Below are positions 10,728 to 22,600 of a DNA stretch of 64,000 bases, one piece after another. Each line of letters begins with the position of its first letter. The first letter of the stretch is position 1. Source of the stretch: Myxocyprinus asiaticus (taxonomy: Eukaryota; Chordata; Actinopteri; Cypriniformes; Catostomidae); assembly GCF_019703515.2 (NCBI RefSeq), contig NC_059362.1:42895826-42959825 (forward strand). Direction: 5' to 3'. The position numbers and the translations under genes were made by a program. Below the pieces are notes generated by a model that was not told the origin of the DNA, did not search any database, and saw nothing but the letters and a program-made list of their open reading frames with translations.

Positions 10728-11822
10728 TAATGACTGCATCGCCAAAGACCCCTCTGTCAAGCTCCTGAAGTTTACAGATGACATCACTGTCATCGGCCTC
10801 ATTCGAGATGACGAGTCTGCATACAGAAGGGAGGTTGAACAGCTGGCTGTCTGGTGCAGTCAAAACAACCTTGAGCTGAACACGCTCAAAATGGTGGAGA
10901 TGATTGTGGACTTTAGGAGGAACACCCCAACACTGCCCCCCCTCTCCATTTTAAACAGCACTGTGGCAGCAGTGGAGTCATTCAGGTTCCTGGGCACTAC
11001 CATCTCACAGGACCTGAAGTGGGAGACACACATTGACTCCACTGTAAAAAAGGCCCAGCAGAGGTTGTACTTCCTTCGCCAGCTGAGGAAGTTTAACCTG
11101 CCACAGGCGCTGTTGATACAGTTTTACTCAGCAGTCATTGAGTCTGCCCTCTGCACTTCAGAAACTGTCTGGTTTGGTTCAGCTACGAAATCAGACATCA
11201 GAAGACTACAAAGGACAGTTTGGACTGCTGAGAGGATTATTGGTTGCCCTCTGCCCCCCCTTCAAGAACTATACACTTCCAGAGTGAGGAAAAAGGCTTG
11301 AAAAATCACTCTGGACCCCACTCACCCTGCCCACTACCTTTTTGAACTGTTGCCTTCTGGCCGACGCTTCAGAGCTCTGAGCACCAGAACCATCAGGCAC
11401 AGGAACAGTTTTTTTCCCTCAGGCTATCCATCTCATGAACAGTTAAATTGCCCCATTGAGCAATAACTATGTGCAATACACAGTTTAGTCTTTCTTATAT
11501 TTATCCAACACATCCAACCTCTTCTGCCATTTCATTCCTCTGAAAAAAAAAACAAAAAAAAACATTTACACTGTACATAACAGATTTGTATTTGCACTGT
11601 ACATAACAGATAAGTATTGGATTTGCACTACGTATGTGTATGTATGTATGTATGTGTGTGTCTGTGTGTGTATGTATGTATGTGTATAATTATTTTTTAT
11701 TTTTTATTATTATCTATGTCTTGCTGCTGTTTTTGTGTTGTTTTTGTATTGCTGTACACTGGAAGCTCCTGTCACCAAGACAAATTCCTTGTATGTGTAA
11801 GCATACTTGGCAATAAAGCTGT
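10728..11822 (+). mobile_element. 5'-truncated non-LTR retrotransposon (LINE) with broken reverse transcriptase
   Basis: The first frame reads KDPSVKLLKFTDDITVIGLI; FTDD stands where a reverse transcriptase has its F/Y-x-D-D catalytic box. It continues through FRFLGTTISQDLKWE and QQRLYFLRQLRKFNLP to the C-terminal TSRVRKKA, which are typical of L2-like fish LINEs. An in-frame TGA at 11299-11301 interrupts the protein. After it the frame gives DPTHPAHYLFELLPSGRRFR, and a further shift near 11420 is needed to reach the expected end QAIHLMNS. A 3'UTR follows, ending in AATAAA near 11812. The 5' two thirds are missing, so it cannot move on its own. The L2-like label is from memory of motifs. Confidence 0.85.
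11630..11690. repeat. TGTA/TGTG microsatellite in the LINE 3'UTR
   Basis: Alternating TATG and TGTG units. The Met/Cys/Val-rich open frames here are artefacts of this repeat. Confidence 0.8.
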
Positions 11823-13769
11823 GCAAAAGGAAGGAGTGCATGTTTATTCCTCAATGCCTCGTTTTCAACTACTCTAAGTTCCATACTGAACAAATGGAGT
11901 GTGACGTTATCCATCAAAAAACAATTTGTGTTACATGGCCCAATGTCAAAGAGTTTTTGAATGAATCTCTCTGAAGTTAAGTAATGTACAGTGGGATGTT
12001 CTGTGTGTCGTGTGTTTACCGGAATGGTACAGCAAAACAAAATGTCACCGTTTAACGCCTAGTCTTCTGAAATCATTGCTTTCGCTCAGTGTGTATGAGT
12101 AAGCTGCAAAATCACAGAGATATGAATGGATATTTTTCTATTGTGTTGCACTTAAGGGATACTCCTACACATACACACATCACAAATCACTCAATTTGTG
12201 TTCTCGAGGCCTTGCACTGAATTCTGATACATTACTAGACATAGAATAATCACAGATGCTCACTTGATGAAGTATGCCGTCTTCAAATCTGTTCCTGACA
12301 TGTTCTACAAGCCCATCAAATGAGTACATAACCAGATGTTTCATCTTACTCTTTTGACTTCATATTTAAATGAACAGATTATTCAAAGCTAAGTTTTAAA
12401 GGTACTAAAGCAGATGTTAGAGTGTTTATTTGGTATTGTGATGTTACCGTAATGTTGGACAAGATCACTGACAAGAGCGATATAAAGTTTGGTTACTGAC
12501 CCAACACAGTCTCTATGAAGCCTCTATGATATTCTGGCCCCTAGATATGGCTTGGGTTTCTCCTTCAATGTAAGTTAAATTGCTTAGCAAAGTAATAACA
12601 ATCAATTTGAGGGACCATTCATTTCCGTTGCACGAATAGTGCAGGACAAGTTGCAAGCTTGTTCAAATCCCAACCAACAAGTATGAACAATAATAGTTAT
12701 AGGGATGGAAACTGCATCATAACAATTCTTCAGAACACAGCAATTCATGTTTTATCTCTCACATATAAGAAAAAGAGAGAAACTGAAACTGATTTTGTTT
12801 TAATTCCTGTATCATGTAACAAGCTTGTGTCATTTTGTGGAAACATATCAATGTGTAAAGATCACAGAATTTAATGTTTTCATTATTTGGCACTGGGCGT
12901 AATTTGCATCACTGACAGTAAGTGCGCTGTTTTTGGCGCGACTGGATTGCCAGCAGGCTTCTGGTGGGAGATCTGTCATCGACAGCATTTATGAAAATCT
13001 GCTGCTGAAAGAATTCTGGCTGCATGCATGTTATGGTAATGCAGAGGGTGAGGTCAGATGGAATTTTTGAACATAAGTGGTGATATAGTAGCCTATACCA
13101 GTGTGCACCTGCTGAAATACTCCAGATCAGAAGGGAAAGCACCTGATTTTCTCTCTGTCTCACTCTCTCTCTCTCTCTCTTGCTCTCTGTCAATTCAATA
13201 AATGTTTTTTTAATTTAGTGTACTTTATTAGTTTGAAAAATAAACTGTACATTTGTGTTGCCAAAGCAGTGAAAAAGAAGAAGAAGAAGAAAAAAAAAGT
13301 AAAATAACAATATGACAAATGGAGTAAACAAGTAGTATTAACAAATATAATACCATATAGGAGTAAATGATATAATAAAATATACTGTATAATAGTATAC
13401 AAGTATGTTTATATAATAAGTTTCAAGATCCTAAACTCATTGGGGTGATTGAAAATGTCCCGACCTGTCCTGATTTTACTTCAAACTTAAAAGAAACAAT
13501 AGGAAATTATATTTTGCATGTAGAAAAGCAAGTTTATTAGGACCATTATTTTTATTTTTTTACATAGTGACATTATTTTTTATGACAGTTTTGCACATTT
13601 TACCCCCAGTTCTCATTACTGCAATGCAAAAAAGATGGCTATTATGATATTCTAATTACCGCAATGTGGGGAAAAAATTATATTTAAATTTTAAGGTATT
13701 TATACATCATAGTAGTACTCCCTTGGTACTGTTTTTAATTTTCTCGGATTTTAATCTAGAAAAACAATG
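11823..13769. other. jdp2-batf spacer with simple repeats only
   Basis: No gene recognised. It contains a CT-rich microsatellite (about 13152-13188) and a short GAA run (about 13275-13295). Short open frames on both strands have no recognisable domain. Confidence 0.45.
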
Positions 13770-13777
13770 TGTAATCA

Positions 13778-15006
13778 AGGGTTGGGAGGGTTACTTTTGA
13801 AATGTATTCCACTACAGATTACAGAATACATGCTGTAAAATGTAATTTGTAATGTATTCCGTTAGATTACTCAAGGTCAGTAACGTATTCTAAATACTTT
13901 GGATTACTTCTTCAGCACTGGTAGATTTTTTCACTTGTTTTGACTATAAAAACTCTGCCAGTACAGTAAATACAAAATACACATATTAAAATACATTCTC
14001 TGAAAAACCTAAATATTTTATGCAGTGTCTTATAAAAGCAAATTGATCATGTTTTAAGGATTTTTAGATATTTTTACAGAAAAACAATACAAAATCAATT
14101 ATTACACATCAAAAATAAGATTTTTGACCTAATATCAAAAGTCTTACTTGAGAAAAAAATTATGATCTAACGTGAATTTTCTTGTTAAAACAAATATGAT
14201 CATGCCTGGTAACATGTGCATGTAAAATGGCTAGAAATAGCATTTTAGCTTAGCATACAGCTAAATGTTTACATGACAGTTTACGCAAGGTTTATTTCTA
14301 CTTTTTACAAATGTTTCATTGGGGGCCTGGGTAGCTCAGTGGTAAAGACGCTGGCTACCACCCCTGGAATTCGCTAGTTCGCTAGTTTGAAACCCAGGGC
14401 ATGCTGAGTGACTCCAGCCAGGTCTGCTAAGCAACCAAATTGGTCCGGTTGCTAGGGAGGGTAGAGTCACATGGGGTAACCTCCTCATGGTTGCTATAAT
14501 GTGGTTTGTTCTCGGTGGGGCGTGTGGTGAGATGAGCGTGGATGGCATGAAGCCTCCACACACGCTATGTCTTCGTGGCAATGTGCTCAACAAGCCACGT
14601 GATAAGATGCACGTCTCAGACTCAGAGGCAACTGGGATTCGTCCTGCGCCACCCAGACTGAGGCAAATCACTACACAACCACAAGGACTTAAAAGCACAT
14701 TGGGAATTGCGCATTCCAAATTGGGAGAAAAAGGGGAAAAAAAAGAAAGTGTTTCACCGCTGTTCAAATGCACTTTGGATCGCATCATTTATATGGATAG
14801 ATGTTGTCCAACTGAATAGACTAAACATTAAATGAAACAAATGACAATAAAATGCAAAGTAATCTCTTCAGTAATCAAAATACTTTTTGAATGTAACTGT
14901 ATTCTAATTACCAATGATTTAAATTGTAACTGTAGTGGAATACAGTTACTAATATTTTGTATTTTAAATACGTAATCCCGTTACATGTATTCCGTTACTC
15001 CCCAAC
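13778..15006. mobile_element. hAT-like non-autonomous element, 8-bp target duplication, hosting a SINE
   Basis: The ends are inverted copies (GGTTGGGAGGGTTACTTTTG at left, complement GTTGGGGAGTAACGGAATAC at right). They are flanked by TGTAATCA (13770-13777) and TGTAATGA (15007-15014), an 8-bp duplication with one mismatch. Eight-base duplications are the hAT superfamily hallmark. The interior repeats AGATTAC/GTAATC motifs and holds SINE copy 4. There is no transposase. Confidence 0.75.
14321..14747 (+). mobile_element. tRNA-derived SINE, copy 4, nested in a hAT-like element
   Basis: Begins GGGGGCCTGGGTAGCTCAGT and ends in an A-rich tail. Short flanking duplications around TGTTTCA (14312-14318 and near 14750) fit insertion by target-primed reverse transcription. 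It lies wholly inside the terminal-inverted-repeat element at 13778-15006, so it is the younger insertion. Confidence 0.85.
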
Positions 15007-15177
15007 TGTAATGAAATGTTTACTGTAAAACCGGAAAAAATAAATGCATATTATAGTACAGAGAATGATCATTGAGGACAATGGGAATAGTCTTTTTTTC
15101 TTATGTGGAACACAAAAGGAGATGTTGAGCAGAATTTCATTTTTGGGTCAACTATCTCTTTAATAGATACTATAGTG

Positions 15178-16240
15178 GCCCCAAAAGTATATGGACTCTT
15201 ATGTGACACTTAAAACTGTCTGAATCTCTTTATGATGTTCCAAACATAAGTTTGGGAAGAGCTTGTTCATATAGGTCTGCCAATCATATCCCAACGATAA
15301 ACAAGTGGCTGCTTCCTTCACACCCGTGACGATTCTTCAGATATCCCTCCACCTTTATATTTCATAACACCTATACCAATTATTTCAAAAACTGTCTTTC
15401 GATTTCTTGCTCTAGTCCTTTAGTCAGATAGTCCACAGCAGGGGGATCTCAGTCCTGTGCTCGAGCCCCTTCATTATGGATTGCATGCCAAATATGTTTA
15501 CTTCAATGTGCTCCAGGACTATATGAACCAGTGAACTAATGAGCTATTAGATAAACAAAAGTCATTTTTGTGATGTTTTTTAACCAGTTGGTCTCAAGGC
15601 TGAGTTTTAGTGTGAAATCAGTTCCCCTAACGTTCACTCAGGTGTCCTAGCAGAGTAATCAGTAACACTTTACAATAAGGTTCCATTTGTTAACATTAGT
15701 TAACATTAACTGACAGTGAGCAAGACTTTTACAGCATTTACTAATCTTGGTTAATGTTTATTTCAATTCAATACACAGTAACACATGTGTTGTAAAAGTT
15801 GTATATGTTAACATTAGTTAATGCACTATGAATGAACTAACATGAACCAACAATGAACAGTTGTTAAAACAAAGATTAATAAATGCTGTAAAATATATAT
15901 TGTTCATTGTTAGTTCATGATACCTAATGCATTAGCTACTGTAAACGAATGGAAACTTATTGTAAAGTGTTACTGAGTAGGCACATTAACTACTGTGTGA
16001 CCATGATCCACTAACATTTGATAACCAGAAAGTGTCCAAACACTTTATATCTTGATTTTGGACAGTTTATCTAAGGTTTTATCATTTAAAATCTAACAAA
16101 TATCTTTTTGTGAAATGTTTTGCTTGAAAACCGTGCTTATGCAATCTTTCATTAAAATAAATACCATTTGCTTTGATATTCTGTCATCTAATGCAATACA
16201 TTCATAAGTGTCCAAATACTTCTTTGCGGCAATGTACATT
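15178..16240. mobile_element. terminal-inverted-repeat element interrupted by a second MITE
   Basis: The left end (GGCCCCAAAAGTATATGGAC) is the imperfect inverse complement of the right end (GTCCAAATACTTCTTTGCGGC). It is related to the element at 6685-7117. It contains the 314-bp element at 15661-15974, so it was present first. Confidence 0.5.
15661..15974. mobile_element. palindromic 314-bp MITE (hAT-like)
   Basis: The ends AGTAACACTTTACAATAAG are almost perfect inverted copies and the interior is largely self-complementary (GTTAACATTAGTTAATGCA repeats in both directions). The flanks GAGTAATC (15653-15660) and GAGTAGGC (15975-15982) may be a decayed 8-bp target duplication. Non-coding. Confidence 0.75.
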
Positions 16241-16403
16241 TGGAGAAAATATTAAGTGGTGACCTGTCCGTCTGTCCTCATTCTGAGGGTTCGTCGGCTC
16301 TACTGTGAATTATCTTAATGCAAAGTTTCCAGGAACCATGTGACTTCCAGTCTAGTGCTGTAGAGGTTTCTATCTAAGACCACATCACACATCGCTAATT
16401 AGG

Positions 16404-16409
16404 CTGTGT

Positions 16410-16453
<44 letters not shown>

Positions 16454-16615
16454 TAGAGAAAGAAAGAGTGCTAGAGCTGCAGTATCTACTCATTCGTCAG
16501 TGGACCGTGATAAGTTCAGTTCTCTCTGCTGAGCACATGCAGTCTTACATACTCTGAGACAGACAGACAGAGAAACAGATTGAAAGACAGACAGAAAGAC
16601 AGAGACAGACGCTGA
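16404..16615. repeat. (GA)n and (CAGA)n microsatellites upstream of batf
   Basis: A (GA)n run (about 16411-16462) is followed by an ACAGAC-type run (about 16556-16612). Both lie within 250 bases of the batf start codon and therefore in its promoter or 5'UTR, where length changes could matter. The minus-strand Leu/Ser frame across them is an artefact. Confidence 0.8.
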
Positions 16616-16649
16616 AGGAGGTCAGAGGTTTCATAGGGATTGAAGTGGC

Positions 16650-19600
16650 ATGGCACAGGGCTCTGACAATAACGATACCAGCTACACCAAATCCCCATCA
16701 CCGGGCAATAAACAGGTAAGAGAGACTCAACCAGCACCAGTTGCAGCTTTTTCCTCAATACTCCCTGTAAACACAAACACGTTTTTATATCATGAAGGGG
16801 ACTTTTCGTTGACTTTTACTGTTTTTTTACAGAGCTAATGATAATTTTATTCCCTACACCTAAACCTAACCTTCAAACAAACCTTTTTTTTTTTTTTTTT
16901 TACATTATTACATATGTTTATAATGACCGATACAAAACTGATTTTTTTGTATTTTTTTTATATATATATATATATACAGTTTAAGTCTACTTATCTACTT
17001 TTTTAACCAAATAACAACTTAATAATTTATCGCTATCCTCTGAAGGTGAATAGTGTACTTTACAAAATAAATATTGTGCACAGTCTACAAAGAATTAAAG
17101 TAGTTTAAGTTGCAATATACACTTGTTCAAATCCCCTCTGCTAATTAACTAAAAAAAGTTCCAAGTCTTTTGTGTCTAACTTTATATAGTGAAACCTGAT
17201 ATTAAAGAAACGATAACCGATTATGTGGAAAAGTGTAAATAGCGGTTTAAAATATCGGTCGAACCGATTATTGGTCTATCTTTAATGTTTATTAAACTGT
17301 TTTCCTCCACAATGTACTGTAGGTGATTTCATGTTTTACTATCCTTGAAGGGACATTTGGTCACCAAAATATAGGCAAAACCAGACCCTTTCTGGAAATG
17401 CATTTAAAACCTTATTTAATAATAACGATGATGACTACTATCAGGAAATATTGATACATTACTATAAATCTTATGTATAAATCATGACCAATTACTATAA
17501 ATAAATTATTATCTGATGAAAGTGATAATATTTTGCAACTTCTTAAAATTAGCTTTTATTCTACATTGAAACATCTGAAAGTGATGCAATATGCACATAA
17601 TCATAATCAGTGAACTTGCAAAACTTTAGTGGCAGGCTGGTTCATTCCACTTATTTTACTGTTGATCACACAGGCATTTCAAATGCTGTCTATATAATTA
17701 ATCATGAATGGGTGGGTGAGTGTTTGTGCATGTATTGATGTATATTTGCACATGTGCATGTGTGTGTGTAAAAAAGTATGATTCATGCAGGCATCAGAGG
17801 TGCTGTTGAGTTTAAGTCAAGAAGCAGTTGGTGATTTTAACCCCTTAGATCGAACTATACTCATGCTGCTGGTACCCTGAAATGCTATATTTCAACATTT
17901 GTAAAAATAATAATCTACAGTGCAGTGACTCTAATGAGCATGAGAGTTTGTCAGAATGTTAGTGATTGTGAAACTGCCGTTAAGATGGCACAAATGAGTC
18001 GAGGGTGATCTGACTGCAACGGTCTCCACATCCTCTCCAACCTCACTGGACTAGAGACATTTATCAATGAGAGGACATCCTTAACCTGTAAAACCTGGTT
18101 TATTATTTTTACATGCATGCTTCCTTCATACATGCAAAAGACAGCGGCCCCAAAGAGTATTTTGACAAAATAAAGATAGCACAAGCACACTCTTCAAGCA
18201 AAACATTTCACTAAAACAAGTTTCTTGTGGTTACTCTGCTTGGACACCTTGCAATCAGCTGTCAGTAACTGCAATTACATTTTTAAACCACTGAAGCAGC
18301 GTAGCTTACAACATTTGAAAATTGGTCTGATCTACCCAATGAACAAATTTTATGAAAAGAGGTAAACAGGGGGAAATAGAGAGGAATGCAGCTTAGCTAT
18401 AAACTCAAGAACATACAGTATGTGGCTATATGACAACAAAAACCATTTAACATCAGCAAACACACATTTGAAGGGTCTGTTGTTGTGGGGAATTTGTCAT
18501 GTGGAAAAAGTCAGTCTGATTCTTGTGGGTTCAGTAAAGAACGTCATGGTGTTGTGGGAAAAGATTGGCCTCTATCTTTGAAAATGTCACACCTTTGACT
18601 ACCTGTAAGTGGTGCCTTTCAACCAAGGGGTTGTTTTTAAAACTACCAGAAAAAAGAAAAAAATCAGCTCTGTAGGAGAAAAAGTGATCCTTGGTCATGC
18701 TGATTTAAAAGTTACATGGTGGGACCCTTCATGTCTTAAAGTCAAGATGAAATCAACATTGACCTACTTAGAAAAAAAATTCTGGGTTGAATACAAGTTC
18801 AGCTCAATCGACAGCATTTGTGGCATAATGTTGATTAATACAAAGAAATTATTTAAACTCGTCCCTTATTTATATAAAAAAGCCAAAGTAGCGATTACAT
18901 TAAGGCACTCACAACGGAAGTGAATGGGGCCAGTCCATAAATGCTAAAATACACATAGTTTCAAAAGTATAGCCACATGATGTAAACATTATATCTGTTA
19001 ACATGATTTTAGTGTGATAAAACTGCTTACTAACCGTATCTGTGTTGTTATATCCAATGCCGGGATTACAGGGTATACCGACGCTACGTCGTCATTATGA
19101 AGCCAACGAAGTCGTTATATATGATATAACTTTACCCAGATGAGGTTAGTAAGCGATTTTATCATACTAAAATGATGCTAACATGTATAACGTTTTTGTC
19201 TTGTGACTATACTTTTGAAACGGTGTGTATTTTAGTGTTTATGGACTGGTTCCATTCACTTCCATTATAAGTGCCTTAATGTACCCGTAATTTTTACTTT
19301 TTTTATATAAAAGCGTGCCGAGTAAAAAATTTTAGTTCTGTGGCAATCAACATTATACCACAAAATATTTCAGCTCTGTAGGTCCTCAAAATGCAAGTGA
19401 ATGGGTACCAACATTTTGAAGCTCCAAAATCACATGAAGGCAGCATAAAAGTAATCCATAAGACTCCAGTGATTAAATCCATATCGTCAGAAGCGATATG
19501 ATAGGTGTGACTGAGAAGCAGATCAATATTTAAGTTCTTTTTTACTATAAATCTTCACTTTCACATTTTTCTTCTTTTGTTTTTGGCTTCGTGCATATCG

Positions 19601-22600
19601 CCACCTACTGAGCAGGAAGGAGAATTTATAGTAAAAAAGGACTTAAATATTGATCTGTTTCTCACCCACACCTGTCATATCGCTTCTGAAGACATGGACT
19701 GAACCACTTGAGTCTTATGGATTAATTTTATGCTGACTTTACGTGCATTTTGGACCTTAAATGTTCTTGCCATCATTCACTTGCATTGTATGGACCTACA
19801 GAGCTTTAATGCATGTTAAACTACACCTTTAATACATGTTCCACCTTTATGTTCAAAACTATATCTTTAATACTTATTGTATACAATTAGTGCTCCTTTT
19901 TTTTTTTTTTAACTTACCATTCAAAAACCTTGTCAAAAGTAGGTGCTAGCGTGTTTTAGTCATCCATAATTAACTGCAAACTCGCTTAAAGTCTGGCACG
20001 ATTCTGGCATGGAATGCCCTTTTTTTCATCATTCAATCAATTCCCAAAAAGTTCTCGTTGAATATAATGTTTCATTTTGAAATCCGTCATTAGGGCAGTA
20101 AAAGGGTTTGCAAATGCTGTTTTATGTTGATTTTAAAGTTGTGTATTTTCTTGCTGACATACATGTGAACTCGTCTCTTTTGCACTGATTTTCAGGGTTC
20201 AACGGATGACGTAAGGAAGGTGATGAGGAGAGAGAAGAACCGAATTGCGGCGCAGAAGAGCCGAATGCGACAAACTCAGAGAGCAGACAGCCTGCACCTG
20301 GTGAGAGCTTTCAAATTCCATCCCTAAACTGACCTGATACACATCTGAGATTTAGTTCCATACTAGTTAAAATAAAGTTCTGTGAATAGTGATTCTTCAA
20401 CAAAACAAACGACTTCCATGAACTTTCTGCATTTAGTTAAGTTTTCCATGCAAATAGTGACTTAAAGGAATATTCCAGGTTCAATACAAGTTAAGCTCAA
20501 CCGACAGCATTTGTGGCATAATGTTGATTACCACAAAAATTTATTTTGACTCGCCCCTCTTTTTCTTTTAAAAAAAAGCAGAAATCGAGGTTACGGTGAG
20601 GCACTTACAATGGTAGTTAATGGGGCCAATTTTTGGAGAGTTTAAAGACAGAAATGTGAAGCTTATAGTTTTATAAAAACACTTATATTAATTCTTCTGT
20701 TAAAACTCATGTATTATTTGAGTTTTAAAGTTGCTTAAATCATTAGTCATTTTAGGGTTTGTTGACATTTCATCGTCATGGCAACAAAGTTGTAAAATAG
20801 ACTACAACTTTACAACTTTTAAATCATGTAAAGGCGCATACAGTTGAAATAGTATTTTAATGTTTACGGATTGGCCCCATTCACTTCCATTGTAAGTGAC
20901 TCACTGTAACACAGATTTTTGTAAGTTAACAGGGGGTAATGCTGATCATTTCACCATCAGTCGAGGGGGTGAAATGCCCCTTGATCGTTTAGATATCAGT
21001 TATGCGTTGGCATCAGAAAGTTCTGGTGGACCTCGAGGCAAATCTAGCCCCCCTAACCCCCCCCCCCCCCCCCCTTAGACACCGCCATGAATAGGAGAGA
21101 GTTTTAAGGTTTGGGCAGCCAAAGAATCCCTGTTAGAAAAAGCAACCAACCCCAAAAGTAAAACAAACACTAAAAGACAAAAGCGTTTAGCATCAGTATG
21201 TCCAGCTGTGTTACAGGCGTTGATGCTGATCTGCTCTGACTGTATTTACATGAAGCTTTACTGACCATGTGGTGATGCGTCACGGCTTCTGTCGTGTTTC
21301 ACACTTGTTGTGGGCTCTTGTCTTGTTTGCTTCAGATTCTGGCATTAATTACTTTGCGTGGGTGAAATGCTCAGCTGAATAGAGCGGCCGTGCACCTCTT
21401 AAATTCTTGGTATTTTATCAAGACAACAACAGCCCTCATTTTTGCATGTATGCTTAGAGAAATCTGATTTTGTGCATTCTGCATGTTCAGTACATTTTAT
21501 TTCATGCATTTGTTGTGTGTTAAAATGTTCATTTGCCAGTTCTGAATTCAAGCACACGCCTGTCTAACAGTCACCAAACCGTTTGATTGCATCTGGCCCT
21601 TACTCAAAGCCAAAACCCTCCATCACTTTCATTCAGCATCTGTGTGTCTGTGTTATATGGGTGTTTCCCTTTGTTATTACTCATGTCTTTTCACTGCTTC
21701 TGAAGGTTTTGCTCCTCGGCATACCTGATCATTAGTGTTTGAAAGTCTCAATAGAACAGACTGTGGGCCCAGTGCAGTTACATGTGACTTTACATCAATT
21801 ACATAATGAACATTTTTGCTAAAAGAGTAGATCCTCTGAGATATAACTGATTGTTTTTAAAGACATTTCTGTCTTCATTTATCATTGAGCTACTCCTTTA
21901 TACACTTAAAAACAATGTCAAATCACAAAAGCTTTAATAGGCTATAAATAAGGGTGAGGTTTTATTGTGCTTGGGAATGAGGTGTAGTTAGATTTATAGA
22001 GAGAGAGAACGGATTTTAGGTTGAGGTTTGATTAGCTAGATGACCTGTTGTCCCTCCAGACAGTCCCATGCTGCAGTTCTGAGCATTTTTTATCTGATAA
22101 CAATAGGGCTGAAACGATTAGCCGATGTTATCGACAATACATTTTCGTTGTCGAATAGTCATTTAACATAACATGAGATCATATGAAACTCTAATGATGA
22201 TGCACGAGAGCAGCACTGCAGTTCACGCCTGACTGAGGAGAGGAAGAAAACACAGCTCACAGTCCAGATCCACTCTAAACTTTCCAAACAGCTTCAGGTG
22301 ATGAAGATCGCAAAGTATGAGGGAATTCTAACGGAGCTGGAGCTGCCGCTCTGCTGAAGCAAAACTAAGGAAACATCCCGGCATTACATATTTAATACAG
22401 TTATATTTAATGCGTTATAGCTTTATTAAAGTTCAAATAATACGGAAGCAGATCATGTAAATAAATACAAATTCCGAAACTAGCATTTCTCTGTGCGGTC
22501 AGCGCCTCTTCTATGAGTTGTGCGAATGTCCTGATCTAATGGGGAGAGATTGAAACTGCACCCGGCTGATGCACACTCTGTCGTGGGGATGCTCGTCTTG

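Noticed and set aside
10891..11301. Host gene encoding a reverse-transcriptase-like protein
   Set aside because: It is the 3' part of a truncated LINE with a stop and a frameshift.
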